The notes: generated from the letters alone by a model not told the origin. Shown: positions 1 through 12,294, counted from the first letter of the stretch. The stretch is DNA of 64,000 nt from Acephala macrosclerotiorum (GCA_014904845.1 MU119307.1:1-64000); one strand, 5' to 3'. Numbers and translations: made by a program.

Positions 1-92
1 AACCCTAACCCTAACCCTAACCCTAACCCTAACCCTAACCCTAACCCTAACCCTAACCCTAACCCTAACCCTAACCCTAACCCTAACCCTAA
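1..92. repeat. Telomere repeat tract (CCCTAA)n
   Basis: Perfect tandem CCCTAA units run from base 1 to 92; the other strand reads TTAGGG, the usual telomere repeat of filamentous ascomycetes. Bases 93-102 are an imperfect unit with extra A and C, after which the helicase-derived sequence starts at once. The tract is at the left edge, so base 1 is at or near the physical chromosome end and its true length is unknown. Confidence 0.98.
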
Positions 93-3000
93 AAACCCCT
101 AACTCGAATTTTTATAATATTCATGAATTCTAACTCAATATATAATAGTAATATAATCGTCAAATAAATTATTTGTACTTCTTTTTCTATCAATTCGTTT
201 AATTGCCGCATTTTGGACCAGAACTCGATCGTACTATTTAATATCGTATAATACTCGTTAAACACGAATCGATCCAATTAATGTAATCCTTGTAATCGAT
301 CCAAAAACGTTTCAAATGTTTTATTAATCGTTGACTCGAGTATAATAATAACAATTTGATTAAAAGAATAATAATATTGAAAATCTTATTTTACACATGA
401 AATCTCGATTTATTGATATTTTTCTATTATATGCTCTTATAATAAAACTAATAAACTGATAACAATAATAGTATCGGAATTTATACTCTTAACTAGTAAT
501 TAAAACAATAACGTTTTTCTAATTTCGATTTTTATTACAATTACAATAAAATTTTAATACTTCATAATAATTTTTAATACGAGCTCTTACAATCTACGAA
601 ATCGTATCTCATTTTTTAATATCTGTTTCAACTCTCGATAAATATTAACGCTTTATAATTGCTTTCATCGAACTAATTGCGCGTTTTACATCTTTTTCTT
701 ATACATTTACTACTTTCTTTTAACTTTTTTACTTATTTCAACTTTTTAATATACTAACGAAAATTTCAAAAAATAATATTATACGTAGTTAATACGACGA
801 AACTTTTTACGGCGACTAATAATAAAATTGTCGCTTTCTATCAACTCTTGAACGTAAATCATATTTGTAATATAAATCTCGTGATCGATTTACAAATTCT
901 ATAAATCGTTTTTATCGATATTATTCTCGTTTCAATTTTCACTCTTTTCTAATTTATTCTTCTTTTTTTTAAATCGATTTTCTCGATAATACTATCGAAA
1001 TATAACAATAATAATCTAACGATAATTACTAATATTCAATCCGTCGATTTTTATTTATTTTACGGCGATTTATTTTAAAATGTTTTGCACTCACTTTGAT
1101 ATCCACGCACAAAACTATTATTACACTAATAATTTCTACTGATTCTTCTATTTCTCGTCTTGATTCTCGTCTTCCGATTCCGTTTTTTCTTTTTCTTTGA
1201 TTCTTTTTTTCGAAATCTCACTTTTTTTCTATTGTTTTTACTTAAATTCCGTCTATTGTCGATATTTTTTCTTTTAATTATCTCTCTACAAAAATAGATT
1301 ATTATTCGATATTTTTATTATTTGAAATTGTAATTTCTCTCAAAACAATAAAATTAATTACAAATAATACACTAATAACTTTTTTACTTCTTATAGCAAA
1401 TATCGATAAATAATCTTAATATTTCTATTGCTTTAATACTTTTTATAATATATGACTACAAATACAATTAATTTTTTTTCAATGAAAATATTTCTCACTT
1501 TTCTATATATCGTATTCTTCTACTATATCCTTAACAATTCTAGTACTCTAACTAACTATTTATTGCACAAATGTATTAAAATCTATAATAATTCCTAGAA
1601 TCGCTTTACGTGACACTAGTATACGACTACGGTTTTTCTTTTCAATTTCTCTGTATCTATAAACTGCTTTTTCAACGACTCTTTTTTATACATCCGCTCG
1701 TACAACCACTACTGCTTACACGCTATAAATTGGTTTCACTCGTCGTCTAAAAACGACTATTTAATCTTCGTTTCGAACAGTTGATCTATCATTTTATTCT
1801 AATAAATTAACGATACTTATTTCTTATTTATTTTTTTATTACTACTTTTTTTTATTACTATCAATTTTTTAAACAATTCTTTTTATACTTTTTAAATCAA
1901 CTTATAGATTATCTCCTAGAATCGGTCTATATTAAATCGAATTTTAAAATATAAAACATCGTTTTCAATTCATTAAATCTTCTTTTTCACAATAGTAATA
2001 TATCGAATCTTAAAATCGTACAATCGATTGCAATATAATTATTGTATGAATTTAAGATTTTTACTATCGTGAATTATAATTATAAACGCGTAAATCAATC
2101 GTCGCATTAATACGTAATAATTGTTTGCTTTATTTCGAGCTTTCTTTGTACTCAAACTACGTTTTTCGTATTGTGCAATAGATTCCCGTCGCCGTTCGTA
2201 CGTCTTTCGAATTACTATTAATCGAGTCAATTTAATTACGATCGAATATTTGAACGTATAATTCTCTATATTCAATTACTCGTCGTTTTCTCGTATTCTT
2301 AATACGATCAATTTACTAATCAATACACTTTTATATTTGTTATCCTATAATAACTAGTTTAATAACGCTATCTACAATCGCAAAATCTATCGCTAGATCC
2401 AATTTATCCATTTAATCTCTTTATTCGACTTTTTTATTACTTTCTTTTCTCCACTTTTTAAATCTCTCTATTCTTCTTTTTATTTCACAAATTTCTCAAC
2501 GTTCATTTACACGTTCTTAATATATATTTATTACTTTTTTATCAATTCATATTTCGACTACTTCTTTAAATCGATGCTTTTAAATCGAAAAATATAACGT
2601 AACAATTACTTATAAACCTTTGTATACGTTTTTATAGTAATAATATTTATCCAATTATCAAACAATATTCGAACGTCTTTATTTACTTTTTTCCGATTCG
2701 TTTTAAACAACGCTTTTAATTTTACTATCGATTGAATACAATAATATTGTACGTTCTAAATCAATCAATCAAATGCTTTATATAATACTTCTAATTCGAG
2801 TTTATCGTTTTTAATAGAAACAATCAATTCTCGCAATTTCTTTCGATTAAACGCTTTCAAATATTTAATTTACTCTACGCGACGCAACTATAAATTTGAT
2901 TCTCGAGTTTCTTTCGATTCGATAATCTGGCGACGTGTTTTCTCTTTTGTTTACTATATAGTTTGCTTTAACGCCGTTTTGATCGCATTTAAATCAATGT

Positions 3001-3480
3001 CTTTAGACGATATAATTAAATTGAATTCCTTCGCTCAAATCTCGAAATATTGGACTCCGGGGTCGCGAACGAAAAAATGCTAGTAATATACTTCGATTCT
3101 CTATAGAATTTGCACTTTTCGTTTTATTTCTAATCGACTTTTCTTTTACGAATTCTTCTATTGATATACGTAACGATAATACTCTTAGATCTTTTGTATT
3201 TGACACGCGATAAATACGTATAAATTACTATATTAATCTTTCAATTGATATTATAATTCGTTTTTTTTGAATTTTTACAATATAGAGATAGGAGAGTTAT
3301 TTATCGACGAAAACATTAAATAATTCAATTTTACCCTTTTAGTTTTCAAACTCCGAATAACTTGGATTTTTTGAATAATACGTTCTCGATTGATTTTAAC
3401 GATCTTATATTTCTTTTCGTTTTTCAAATAAGCATTTATATAATTGAATAACACGATATACTTGCATTCGAAACACACGA
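93..3480 (-). pseudogene. Telomere-linked RecQ-like helicase (TLH), outer copy, mutated and telomere-truncated
   Basis: The minus strand keeps scattered fragments of the protein encoded better at 4018-7313. An N-terminal piece at 3275-3478 matches the OrsD/DUF3505-like segment of the inner copy. Pieces at 3003-3206 and 2039-2275 match middle regions. A C-terminal piece at 89-277 begins at a degraded DEAH-like box (FNEYYTIL, inner copy FDECYTVL) and continues into what would be helicase motif III before running straight into telomere repeats. Dozens of stops make it nonfunctional. Transcription would have pointed toward the telomere. Family assignment rests on similarity to the inner copy. Confidence 0.85.
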
Positions 3481-4014
3481 TAATCTTTTATACTAGGAAA
3501 TGTACAAACGATTTTATAATGTAAATATATATTAATCAATTTAATTTTCTGATTAGAAATCTTTGAAATTCTCGCGTTTTTCTAATTACTTTACACATCT
3601 CTTTACTTGACGCGTTCTAAATCCATACTCTGAACCTATGCACGTAAAATGATTGATTGTAATTTCCGATTTTATACTTTTGTACTTTTATACTCACTTT
3701 ATACTTAAAATTATTATTTGAATTGATTTGATCTGTACATTTATTTCTCTCATCAAAAATCAATAACGACTACTATCTCCTCGTAAAACTCATTTTATAA
3801 TGGGATTCTGGTGGAAATCTCGACGGGATTAGTGTCGCATATGCCAGGCTTAACTTATACTCGAGTTTGAGCCGCATTCGAGCTTATTTGGGCGTAACTC
3901 TAATAAATCAACTTGGCTAAATCAACTTGACCCTCTCGTCAAATCCACGCTAATGGATTATATGGGGAAATAAACTCACTTGACTCCAAGTTGGTTTTCT
4001 CAGCTTGGATAGGC
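93..4014. repeat. Subtelomeric tandem unit 1 (outer, AT-rich copy)
   Basis: This unit aligns with 4015-7812 at an offset of about 3,796 bases. From 93 to about 3,790 it is extremely AT-rich and differs from unit 2 almost only by C-to-T and G-to-A changes. Its last 220 bases (about 3796-4014) are nearly normal in composition and closely match 7591-7812. The first ~125 bases have no counterpart in unit 2 and carry extra helicase sequence before the telomere. RIP-type mutation of duplicated DNA is the likely cause; that is inference from the directional pattern. Confidence 0.9.
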
Positions 4015-7000
4015 CGGAACTCGGCCGTACTGTCCAATACCGTATAGCACTCGTCAAACACGAACCGATCCAATTGATGTAACCCTTGTAACCGGTCTAA
4101 AAACGTCTCAAATGTCTTACTGACCGCTGACTCGAGCGTGACGATGACAATCTGGCTGGGGGAATGGCAATGTCGGAAGTCCCATTTCACACATGAAATC
4201 CCGGCTTGCTGACATCTTTCTACCATGTGCTCTTGCAATGAAACCAATGGGCTGATGACAATAGTAGTGCCGGAATTCATGCTCTTAGCTAGCAATTGGA
4301 ACAATAACGTCTTTCCAACCCCGGTTCCCATCACGGCTACAATGGGGCTCTAGTGCTTTATGATGGCTTCTAATACGGGCTCTTGCAACCCACGGAATCG
4401 TGCTTTACTCCCCAATATCTATTCCAACTCTCGATGGATGTCAACGCCCCGCAATCGCTTCCACCGGGCTAATTGCGCGTCTTGCATCTCTTCCTCATAC
4501 ATCTACCGCTTTCTCTTGGCTCTTTTACTCATCCCAACCCCTTGATATGCTGACGGAAACCCCAAAAAACAATGCCATACGTGGTTGACACGACGAAACT
4601 TCTCACGGCGACTAATGATGGAATTGTCGCTTTCTATCAATTCTTGGACGTAAATCATGCCTGCAACATAGGTCCCGTGGCCGGCTTGCAAATCCCATGG
4701 ATCGTCCCCATCAGTATTATCCTCGTCCCAACCCTTACTCTCCTCTAACTTGCTCTTCTCTTTCTCAAATCGGTCTTCTCGATAATACCGCCGGGATATA
4801 GCAATAGCAATCTGGCGGTAACTACTAATGTTCAATCCGTCGACCTCCATTCACCTCACGGCGGTTTGCTTCAAAATGTTCCGCGCTTGCTCTGATATCC
4901 ACGCACGAGGCTACCGCTGCGCCAATAACTTCCGCTGACTCTTCTGCTCCTCGTCCCGGCCCTCGTCTTCCGGCTCCGCTCCCTCCCTCTCCTTGGCCCT
5001 CTCCTCCGAAACCTCACTTTCCTTCTGCTGCCTCTGCTTGGATCCCGTCCACTGCCGGTACTCCTTCTTCTGACTATCTCCCCACAAAAATGGACTGCTA
5101 TTCGACACCCCCGTTATCTAAAACTGTAACTTCTCCCAAAACGGCAAAATTAACCACAAATAATACACTAACAACTCCTCTACTTCTCGTGGCAAATACC
5201 GGTAGATAATCTTAATGTTTCTACTACTTTGATACCCCTTATAGTACATGGCTATAAACGCAATTAATCTCTCCTCAATGAAAATGTTTCTCACTCCCCT
5301 ATATACTGTATTCTTCCACCGTATCTCTAACAATTTCGGTGCTCTGACTAGTTGCCCACCGCACAAATGCATTAAAACCTATAATAATTCCTGGAATTGC
5401 TCCACGTGACGCTAGTATGCGGCTACGGCTTCTCTCTTCAACTTCCCCGTATCCATGAACTGCTCTCTCAACGGCTCTTCCTTATACATCCGCTCGTACA
5501 ACCACCACTGCTTGCACGCTACAAACTGGTTCCGCTCGTCGTCTAAAAACGACCATCCAACCTTCGTCTCGGACAGTTGGTCCACCATCTTATTCCAATA
5601 AATTGGCGGTACCTACTTCCCATTTACTTCTCTATCGCTACTCCTTCTCACTACTATCAACTTCTCAAACAATTCCTCTCGTACTTCTTGAATCAATCCA
5701 TAGATTATCCCCCGGAACCGATCCATACTAAACCGGATCTTGAGATATAAAACGTTGTCTTTAATTCATTGAATCTTCCCCTCCGCGGTGGTAGTATACC
5801 GGATCTTGAAATCGTACGATCGGCTGCGATATAACTATTGCATGGGCTTGGGATCCTTGCCGTCTTGAGCTATAGTTATAAACACGTGAATTAACCGCCG
5901 CGTTAACACGTAATAATTGTTTGCTTCATCCCGGGCTTTCTTTGTACTCAAACCACGCTTTTCGTATTGTGCAATAAATTCCCGTCGCCGCTCGTACGCC
6001 TCTCGAATTACCATCAATCGGGCCAATTTGATCACGGCCGAATATTTGGGCGTGTAATCCTCCGCATCCAACCACCCGTCGTCCTCCCGCATCCCTAACA
6101 CGGCCAACCCACTAATCAACACGCTCTTGTACTCGTTGTCCTACAATGGCTGGTTCAACAACGCTATCCACAACCGCAAAATCTGCCGCTGGATCCGGCC
6201 TATCCATTCAATCTCTTTGTCCGACTCTCCCACCGCCTTCTCTTCCCCACTTCCTAAATCTCCCTACTCCTCTTTCCACCCCACAAATTCTTCAACGTTC
6301 ATCTACACGTCCTCAATATACATCTGCTGCCTCTCTGTCAACTCATATCCCGATCGCTTCTCCAGATCGACGTTTTTGGACCGAAAAATATAACGTAATA
6401 ATTGCTTACAAACCTCTGTATACGCCTTCACGGTAGTAATGTTCATCCAATTGTCAAACGATATTCGGACGTCTTTGTCTACTTCCTTCCAGTTCGCCTC
6501 AAACAATGCCTCTAATCCCACCATCGGCCGAATACAATAGTATTGTACGTCCTGAATCAATCAATCAAACGCCTTGTATAATACTTCCAATTTGGGCTTA
6601 TCGTCTTTAACGGGAGCAACTAATTCTCGCAATTCCTTCCGATCAAACGCTCTCAAATGCTCAACCCACTCTACGCGACGCAACCATGGATTTGGCTCTC
6701 GGGCTTCCTTCGGTTCGGTAATCTGGCGGCGTGCTTCCTCTTCTGCTTGCTGCATGGCTTGCTTCAACGCCGTCTTGGCCGCATCTAAATCAACGTCTCC
6801 GGACGATATGGCTAGACTGGATTCCTCCGCTCGAACCTCGAAATACTGGGCTCCGGGGCCGCGGACGAAAAAATGCTGGCAATACATCCCAGTTCTCCAT
6901 GAAACTTGCACTTCTCGTCCTGCTTCTGGTCGGCCTTTCTTTTGCGGGTTCTCCTATTGATATACGTGACGACAATGCTCTTGGATCTTTTGTATTTGAT

Positions 7001-7812
7001 ACGCGATAAACACGCATAGACTGCCATATTGATCTTTCAATTGACATTGTAACCCGTCTTTCCTGGGTTCTTGCAATGTAGGGATAAAGGGGTTATTTAC
7101 CGGCGGAAACACTAAATGGTTCAACTCTATCCTTTTGGTTTTCAAACCCCGAATGGCTTGGATTTCTTGAATAATACGTTCTCGGTCGGCTTTGACGGCC
7201 TTATGCTTCCTTTCGTCCTTCAAATAAGCATCTATATGACTGGGTAACACGACATGCTTGCATTCGGAATACACGATAACCCCCTGTACTAGGAAATGCA
7301 CAAACGATTTCATAATATGAGTATATATTAATCAATTTAATTCTCTAGTTAAAAATCTTTGAAATTCTCGCGTCTTTCTAACTACTCTACACGTCTCCTT
7401 ACTTGACGCGTTCTAAATCCATGCTCTAAATCTATGCGCGTAAAATGGCCGGCCGTAATTTCCGATTTTATGCTTTTGTGCTTTTATACTCACTTTATGC
7501 TTAAGATTATTATTTGGGCTGACTTGGCCTGTGCATCTGCTTCCCTTATCAAAAATCAACGACGACCACTGTCTCCTCGTAAAACTCACTTTATAATGGG
7601 GTTCTGGTGGAAATCTCGACAAGGTTGGTGTCGCATATGCCGGGCCCAACTCATACTCGAGTTTGAGCCGCATCCGAGCTTATTTGAGCGTAACCCTAAT
7701 AAATCAACTTGACTAAATCAACTTGACCCTCTCGTCAAATCCACGCTAATGGGTTATATGGGGAAATAAACCCACTTGACTCCAAGTTGGTTTTCTCAGC
7801 TTGGATAGGCTG
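4015..7812. repeat. Subtelomeric tandem unit 2 (inner copy)
   Basis: This is the second copy of the ~3.8 kb unit. It begins at a junction near 4014 where the end of unit 1 (cagcttggataggc) is joined directly to helicase sequence (ggaactcggccg), and ends near 7812 with the same cagcttggataggc before unique DNA. Base composition is much closer to the rest of the window than unit 1, although a few sites are mutated here and not in unit 1 (for example gacaag against gacggg near 7620), so both copies have been hit. Confidence 0.9.
4018..7313 (-). pseudogene. Telomere-linked RecQ-like helicase (TLH), inner copy, truncated after motif II
   Basis: Read on the minus strand from an ATG at 7313. The N terminus (FLVQGVIVYSECKHVVLP) resembles the OrsD/DUF3505 zinc-finger region often joined to fungal telomere-linked helicases. 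Middle pieces follow in order: CQHFFVRGPGAQYFEV near 6900, an Arg/Lys-rich stretch at 5835-6122, and IKIIYRYLPREVEELL near 5200. The helicase start has a Walker A box GTGVGKT (about 4325) and a DEAH-like box FDECYTVLD (about 4050), where Cys-Tyr replaces Ala-His. The copy stops there, so motifs III-VI are missing. In-frame stops such as TGA at 6561-6563, where Trp is expected, break it. Helicase identity is solid; activity is excluded. Confidence 0.88.
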
Positions 7813-8612
7813 AATGCTGTGAAGGGTTGAAGTCTATCAGGACTGAGACAAAAAGCTGACACCACGTAAGCAGAAGCAATGTTCCACAACATCTTCCGAG
7901 CGGGAGATTCTCTCTTGAATTAATTTTGATCTTGACTATTTCAAAACATAAGAAGAATATTCGATTGATTAAATTTAATACGATCAGACTTTAAGTAGTA
8001 GATTCTGAATCCTCGTATACCACCACACTGAAGTCATCTTTCAATTGGCTTGCGACGCCTGGAAAACCCTATTTTAACAGCCTCGTTGTTATTCTCAATT
8101 CGACGCAACTTTCGGAGGCAGCGAACAGCGCAAGCAATAATATCAGCCCTCTTTGCGTGTGAATGGTTTCCTCACCTATTATTTTTCGCCTACCCCCTTG
8201 AATTTAACAGAGCTCATGAGACGTTCCTTACACGGAACCAATAATATATTCATGCCGACTTGTTCAATATACTCAAAGTCAAGAATAGTACCATTCATTT
8301 TATAGAAAATAAGATATCAGACACGACTAGTCATATTCAAAGGTCCAACATCATTCAGATATCGCAATTCATTGCAGAGGCCATGCAGCATGTGTCAGCG
8401 GCCAAACCCTCTTCGCGCTCGGGAATATGACCAACCTAATCATCTTCTCTCGCCCCCAACCGCCCCTATGTACACCTATATCAACACAAGATCTCCTCAA
8501 GATCTTTCACTTCATGGAGCACGCAAAAAGAAAACGAGCATCGGCTCCAAAGACAAGATCTGGATGCAGAACCTGCCAGTAAGATTTCCACCATTGAAAT
8601 GACCACCGCAGC
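7813..8612. other. Intergenic: transition from subtelomeric repeat to unique DNA
   Basis: About 800 bases between the inner helicase unit and the first unique gene. I see moderately AT-rich unique sequence and no coding region I can support; short open frames at 8050-8244 and 8372-8602 lack recognisable motifs. It could hold the promoter of the zinc-cluster gene that follows. Confidence 0.6.
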
Positions 8613-10060
8613 ATGGCTAATGTCAATAGGAGTCGCAAAGTCAAATGCGATGAAAGAGAGCCAGGCTTCAAAAGGTGCCATAGATTTGGAACGGTGTGCC
8701 CAGGTTACGGACCGGTTCAACCTCCCCAAAGATCTCTCAAATTTGCCCCCGTTCGCCTTCGAGAATTGGCTCCTGCGTCTCATGTATTCTCTGATGATCA
8801 AGAGTACCAGTGTTTTCGACACTACTGCAACCTCACTGCCGCTCAAATGACCAACAATCGCGAGACAGCCCTTTGGCATCGAGTCATCCTCCAGGCCTCC
8901 GAGTCTGAAACCTCTGTCCGCTATGCGACAATTACACTCGGAGCTTTGAATCTACAATCCGTGCCCCAGAACTTCATTTACCAAACCTACGGTAAAGCAA
9001 TCAACCGATTAAAGAATTCAACCAGCGTTCGTATCAAACTGCTCTGCGCCATACTTTTCACGCACATCGAAGCGTGGCACGGAGAGAGGTCTACCACCGT
9101 TGGTCAAATCCACACCGGGGTCATGCTGATGGAGAAACTCTCTCAGCTGACCATTTCAACAACCCTCTCTTTCAAAACACCATTCATCGATGAAGACATC
9201 ATTGAAGCATGGGCGACCATGGAGATGCAAGGGATTGCCTTGGGTGGCGAGTTTTATGGCTTGGAATACCATCAAAGGAGGCTTCAATACTACCACATCC
9301 TGAGCGCAAGTTTACCGAAGGAATTCGGGACACTCAAGGAAGCCAGTAACGCGCTCACGTCGATTATGTTGGCTTCTGTACATCACCGATTCTGTCAACT
9401 CAGCCCCACAAACATCTCCTCCGAAATTGAGCTCCTGTCCATCCTCATGCTTGATCCATGCAACGATGAAAGCGAGTGGCTGAAGGTTCTCCAAAAGTTT
9501 AATCAATGGGAAAGAGCAGCTACACCTCTCCTTTCAAACAGCGCAGACGAGAACACACGGCGAAAAGTCATCAGAGTCCGCCTTGACTACTTGACATTCT
9601 TCCTTTGGTCTGCCTCGGGAGCCCCAGAGCGAGAAATGTACAGCCAAAAGTATACGAAAGAGCTCAACGAAACCATCGAACTTGTGAAAGAGATCAAAAC
9701 TACACAACTACATTCCCTTCGTGTCAATCACTGTTCGTTTTGCCCCTAACACTTGTCACTTGGAACTGCCGTCATCGAGAATTCCGTATGCAGGCACTCG
9801 ATGCCGTGACATCTCTACCCGACAAAAAAGGACTCTGGCAAGCATCAATTGTTGGAGAAGTTATGCAGTGGTTGATGGAAGTCGAGGAAGAAGACTTGGG
9901 AGACGAAGAATATGTCCCGGAAGATGGCATGGCAAACGTGGTTGAGATCAAAGTTGTTGCGAATACTAGAGGCAAGAGTCAGGCTTCTGTGAAATGCAAG
10001 CAGGGAGTCAAAGGGTCTCTAGAGAAGAGCGTATTGAAAGAGGCCATAATCTATTTGTGA
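8613..10060 (+). pseudogene. Zn2Cys6-type fungal transcription factor, degenerate
   Basis: The first frame (8613-9749, 378 aa) begins with a residual zinc-cluster pattern, SRKVKCDEREPGFKRC, then VCPGYGP. Against CX2CX6CXnCX2CX6C, cysteines 1, 2 and 4 are replaced by Ala, Asn and Phe, leaving three of six. The body reads like the helical regulatory domain of fungal-specific transcription factors. The conserved C-terminal part (VTWNCRHREFRMQALD, then GLWQASIVGEVMQWLMEVEEE) lies in another frame, ending at 10060, so a frameshift near 9720-9735 splits it. A stop just upstream of 8613 rules out simple N-terminal extension. DNA binding is unlikely; either a decaying gene or, less likely, a zinc-cluster-free regulator. 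Confidence 0.7.
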
Positions 10061-10207
10061 TGCAAAATTGACAGAGAGGTTCCCTCTAATGACCACTCCT
10101 GCATCGGCGTGGGTGTACCTAAAACTCGATCAATACTTATCTAGAACTATGAGTACCACACCGGCCCAGCGTGTCTGAGTAGTGCCAGACTAGTCGTCAG
10201 ATTCAAC

Positions 10208-10348
10208 ATGTCTTCCAAGCGATCAGTGGTCTCGACACGATGCACCACTTGTCGAAGGGGCAAAAAAACCATGAAGGGTCTCAAACTCTCTCGGAAAATG
10301 AACAGGTTCTGGCCTTCCACAACGACAACGGGACTAACTATTGGATAA
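10208..10348 (+). pseudogene. Zinc-cluster N-terminal fragment (possible relic)
   Basis: A 46-codon frame starts MSSKRSVVSTRCTTCRRGKK, which looks like the start of a Zn2Cys6 domain (CX2C, then a basic stretch). The third cysteine is replaced by Met and no second half follows before the stop. It lies 148 bases after the broken regulator on the same strand, so it could be a relic of a second, tandem regulator gene. The evidence is one short motif. Confidence 0.3.
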
Positions 10349-10505
10349 TCCAAAATCAAATACGAACATTGCGGGGCAGATCGATTAAGCAGCTATGACC
10401 ACATTATTGTGGGAGTGATGAGCTCCAAATTTGCTATCAATACTCTATACTGTCTACCGCATTTTATAGGTTCCTCTTAAGAGCCTAGAATGGCCACGAG
10501 ACGAT

Positions 10506-11521
10506 CTATGATAGTGCTGCCCTCCGTGATCGTTCCTGCGATACCCGATGCGACGTGTAACTCTCTCCAGTCCTACTGATTTCTGCTGATTGCAACAAGT
10601 CGTTCCCTTCACCTGCAGATAGGACTAAACTCGGATGCCAATTATTCAAGATCAACATGACCAGCAACATCAGCCCAACATCGAAGATGTATAGGTATAG
10701 TTCTTTCTTTAATAATATACCATCATTGCCTTGAATATACTCGATTATGCGAAAGACTGATCGAACCATGATGAGCGCACTAACAACATATAGAATGGAT
10801 GAGGCCACGCCACGGTATATCAAGAGTCTTAGATCGACGTGAGGGGTGCCTGGCCATTCTCTGATAAAAGACAACTGCGCAGAATATGAACAAACCAGAA
10901 AAGAACACTTGGATTTCAAGTCCTGCAGTAATGATCCATGATCCAAGCTTCTGCTTGCTGGACGTTGTGGCTCTTGCTAATATTGCTCCACCTGTCCGCA
11001 ATCAGCAACACGATCTGAGCCCATCTCAATAGGTGTACATACCACCAGATTGTGTAAGAAAGGATAGAATATCTCCAGACACAAAGATCTTAGCGAGCCA
11101 TTTCACTTTGATGACCGAACGAGATTCCCCGCTTATCAAGGTGATGATGCGGCCGAGAATCATGTAGATAGTGGCCGCAAAGAATGCCGGGGCAAGAAGC
11201 AAGAGAAGGCTCTGCATGATGTAAGGTCGCGTCTTCCAATCCGGCGACTCTTTGCCATTGATAGCACGGCCAGCATAGCCAAGTGACTCAACTGGGTCAA
11301 AGATTAGATAGTTCAAGGGATATAGACATAGTTGAACACTTACAAATATGTCCAATGACAAATGGAATGAAGTTCCAGGATCGGCCTCTCCATATCTGGA
11401 TGAAATGCAGCAAAGTTGTCAATGAGAACAAGGCGATGAATGCAATAGCAGCATTAAAAAAAGGATTATAGTGGTAGAATTTGTACGGCTCTGTATCATT
11501 AGCCACGGTGGGAAAGCTCAC
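10506..11521 (-). pseudogene. RTA1-family multi-pass membrane protein, one-base frameshift
   Basis: Three exons on the minus strand: 11521-11344, 11291 to about 11046 and about 10994 onward, with canonical GTAAGT and GTATGT donors. The spliced protein shows RTA1-family hallmarks: FVIGHIFESLGYAGR across intron 1, several hydrophobic segments, SALIMVRSVFRIIEYIQG, then an LYIFD motif. The family has seven membrane helices and is tied to lipid translocation and resistance to toxic compounds (RTA1/RTM1/RSB1). Between IPWRGLIHSI and YVVSALIM the frame shifts by one extra base (around 10791), giving a premature stop in the third exon. Everything else looks intact, so this is a recent lesion or an assembly error. 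Confidence 0.8.
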
Positions 11522-12294
11522 AGATGATGCCAGGAAGAAGAATAAGATTCAAGTTTCAAAGGGAATGACTGAGAAGCGAGCACATATATATAACAATGCC
11601 AGAAAACCATTGAATGGCTGGTCAACGATAGCCATCAAAATTACGAAATAGAGCACACCTAAACGCAGGCAGCATCGGCCATCTCAGCCTTGAACGAATC
11701 AAGCCAAGAAAAACGAAGAATTCGGACGGAGATAGCATTCCCTCTCGCCAAAATCGACAGACTCTGCGCAGTCATGACCCCATGAACATCTTCCCAATGC
11801 GCGTCGAACGGTAGTTGTCACGAAGTTAATAGTATCGCTTAATTGTTATCGAGCTCATGGGCGCGTTCTTTCCTTCATTTTATTTCTCGCATTGCTGTCG
11901 AGAAAAATAGCAGCTGCCTTGTTTTCGAGCCACGACGTTAATATTGTTCGGGCCCCACATGAAAGCCCCACATCGCGATATCAACTTCAAGTTCACGATC
12001 TTGATATTGCAATGACAACGAAGCTCACAGGAAGCAGCTTGATATCGTGAGCAAATTTTATATCTTCAACTCAATATCGGCGTAAAAAAAAATTGCCGCT
12101 TCAAACGCCTGCAACAGCCGGCTAATCAAAAATTGCCGATTGAATGGTTGAATTAAGTCAAAGACCTGTCATAATGCGGGGCAGCACTTGTGCCAGAACA
12201 TTCGCATTCAGAACTTTCCTCCCCGAGCTCCCACTCTCCGGAATGCTCAATGAGATTTTTCTGATAACGAGCTCACAAGGTAACGCGTATCAAT
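11522..12294. promoter_or_regulatory. Divergent intergenic region between RTA1-like and MetE-like genes
   Basis: The two flanking genes point away from each other, so this ~770-base stretch should hold both promoters. It contains several GATATC/GATATT-type words around 11970-12080 and two near-identical aaaaattgccg words (about 12090 and 12128). I cannot name any factor that would bind them. Confidence 0.35.

Noticed and set aside
4503..4850. HGTYVAGM resembles the His box of subtilisin proteases
   Set aside because: It lies within the telomere-linked helicase protein on the minus strand, with no Asp or Ser box; a chance match in that family's own conserved segment.
9721..9780. A 60-nt GT-AG intron that would rejoin the frames of the zinc-cluster regulator
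   Set aside because: It would restore frame but delete the strongly conserved PLTLVTWNCRHRE segment, and the ends are weak, so a frameshift explains the data better.
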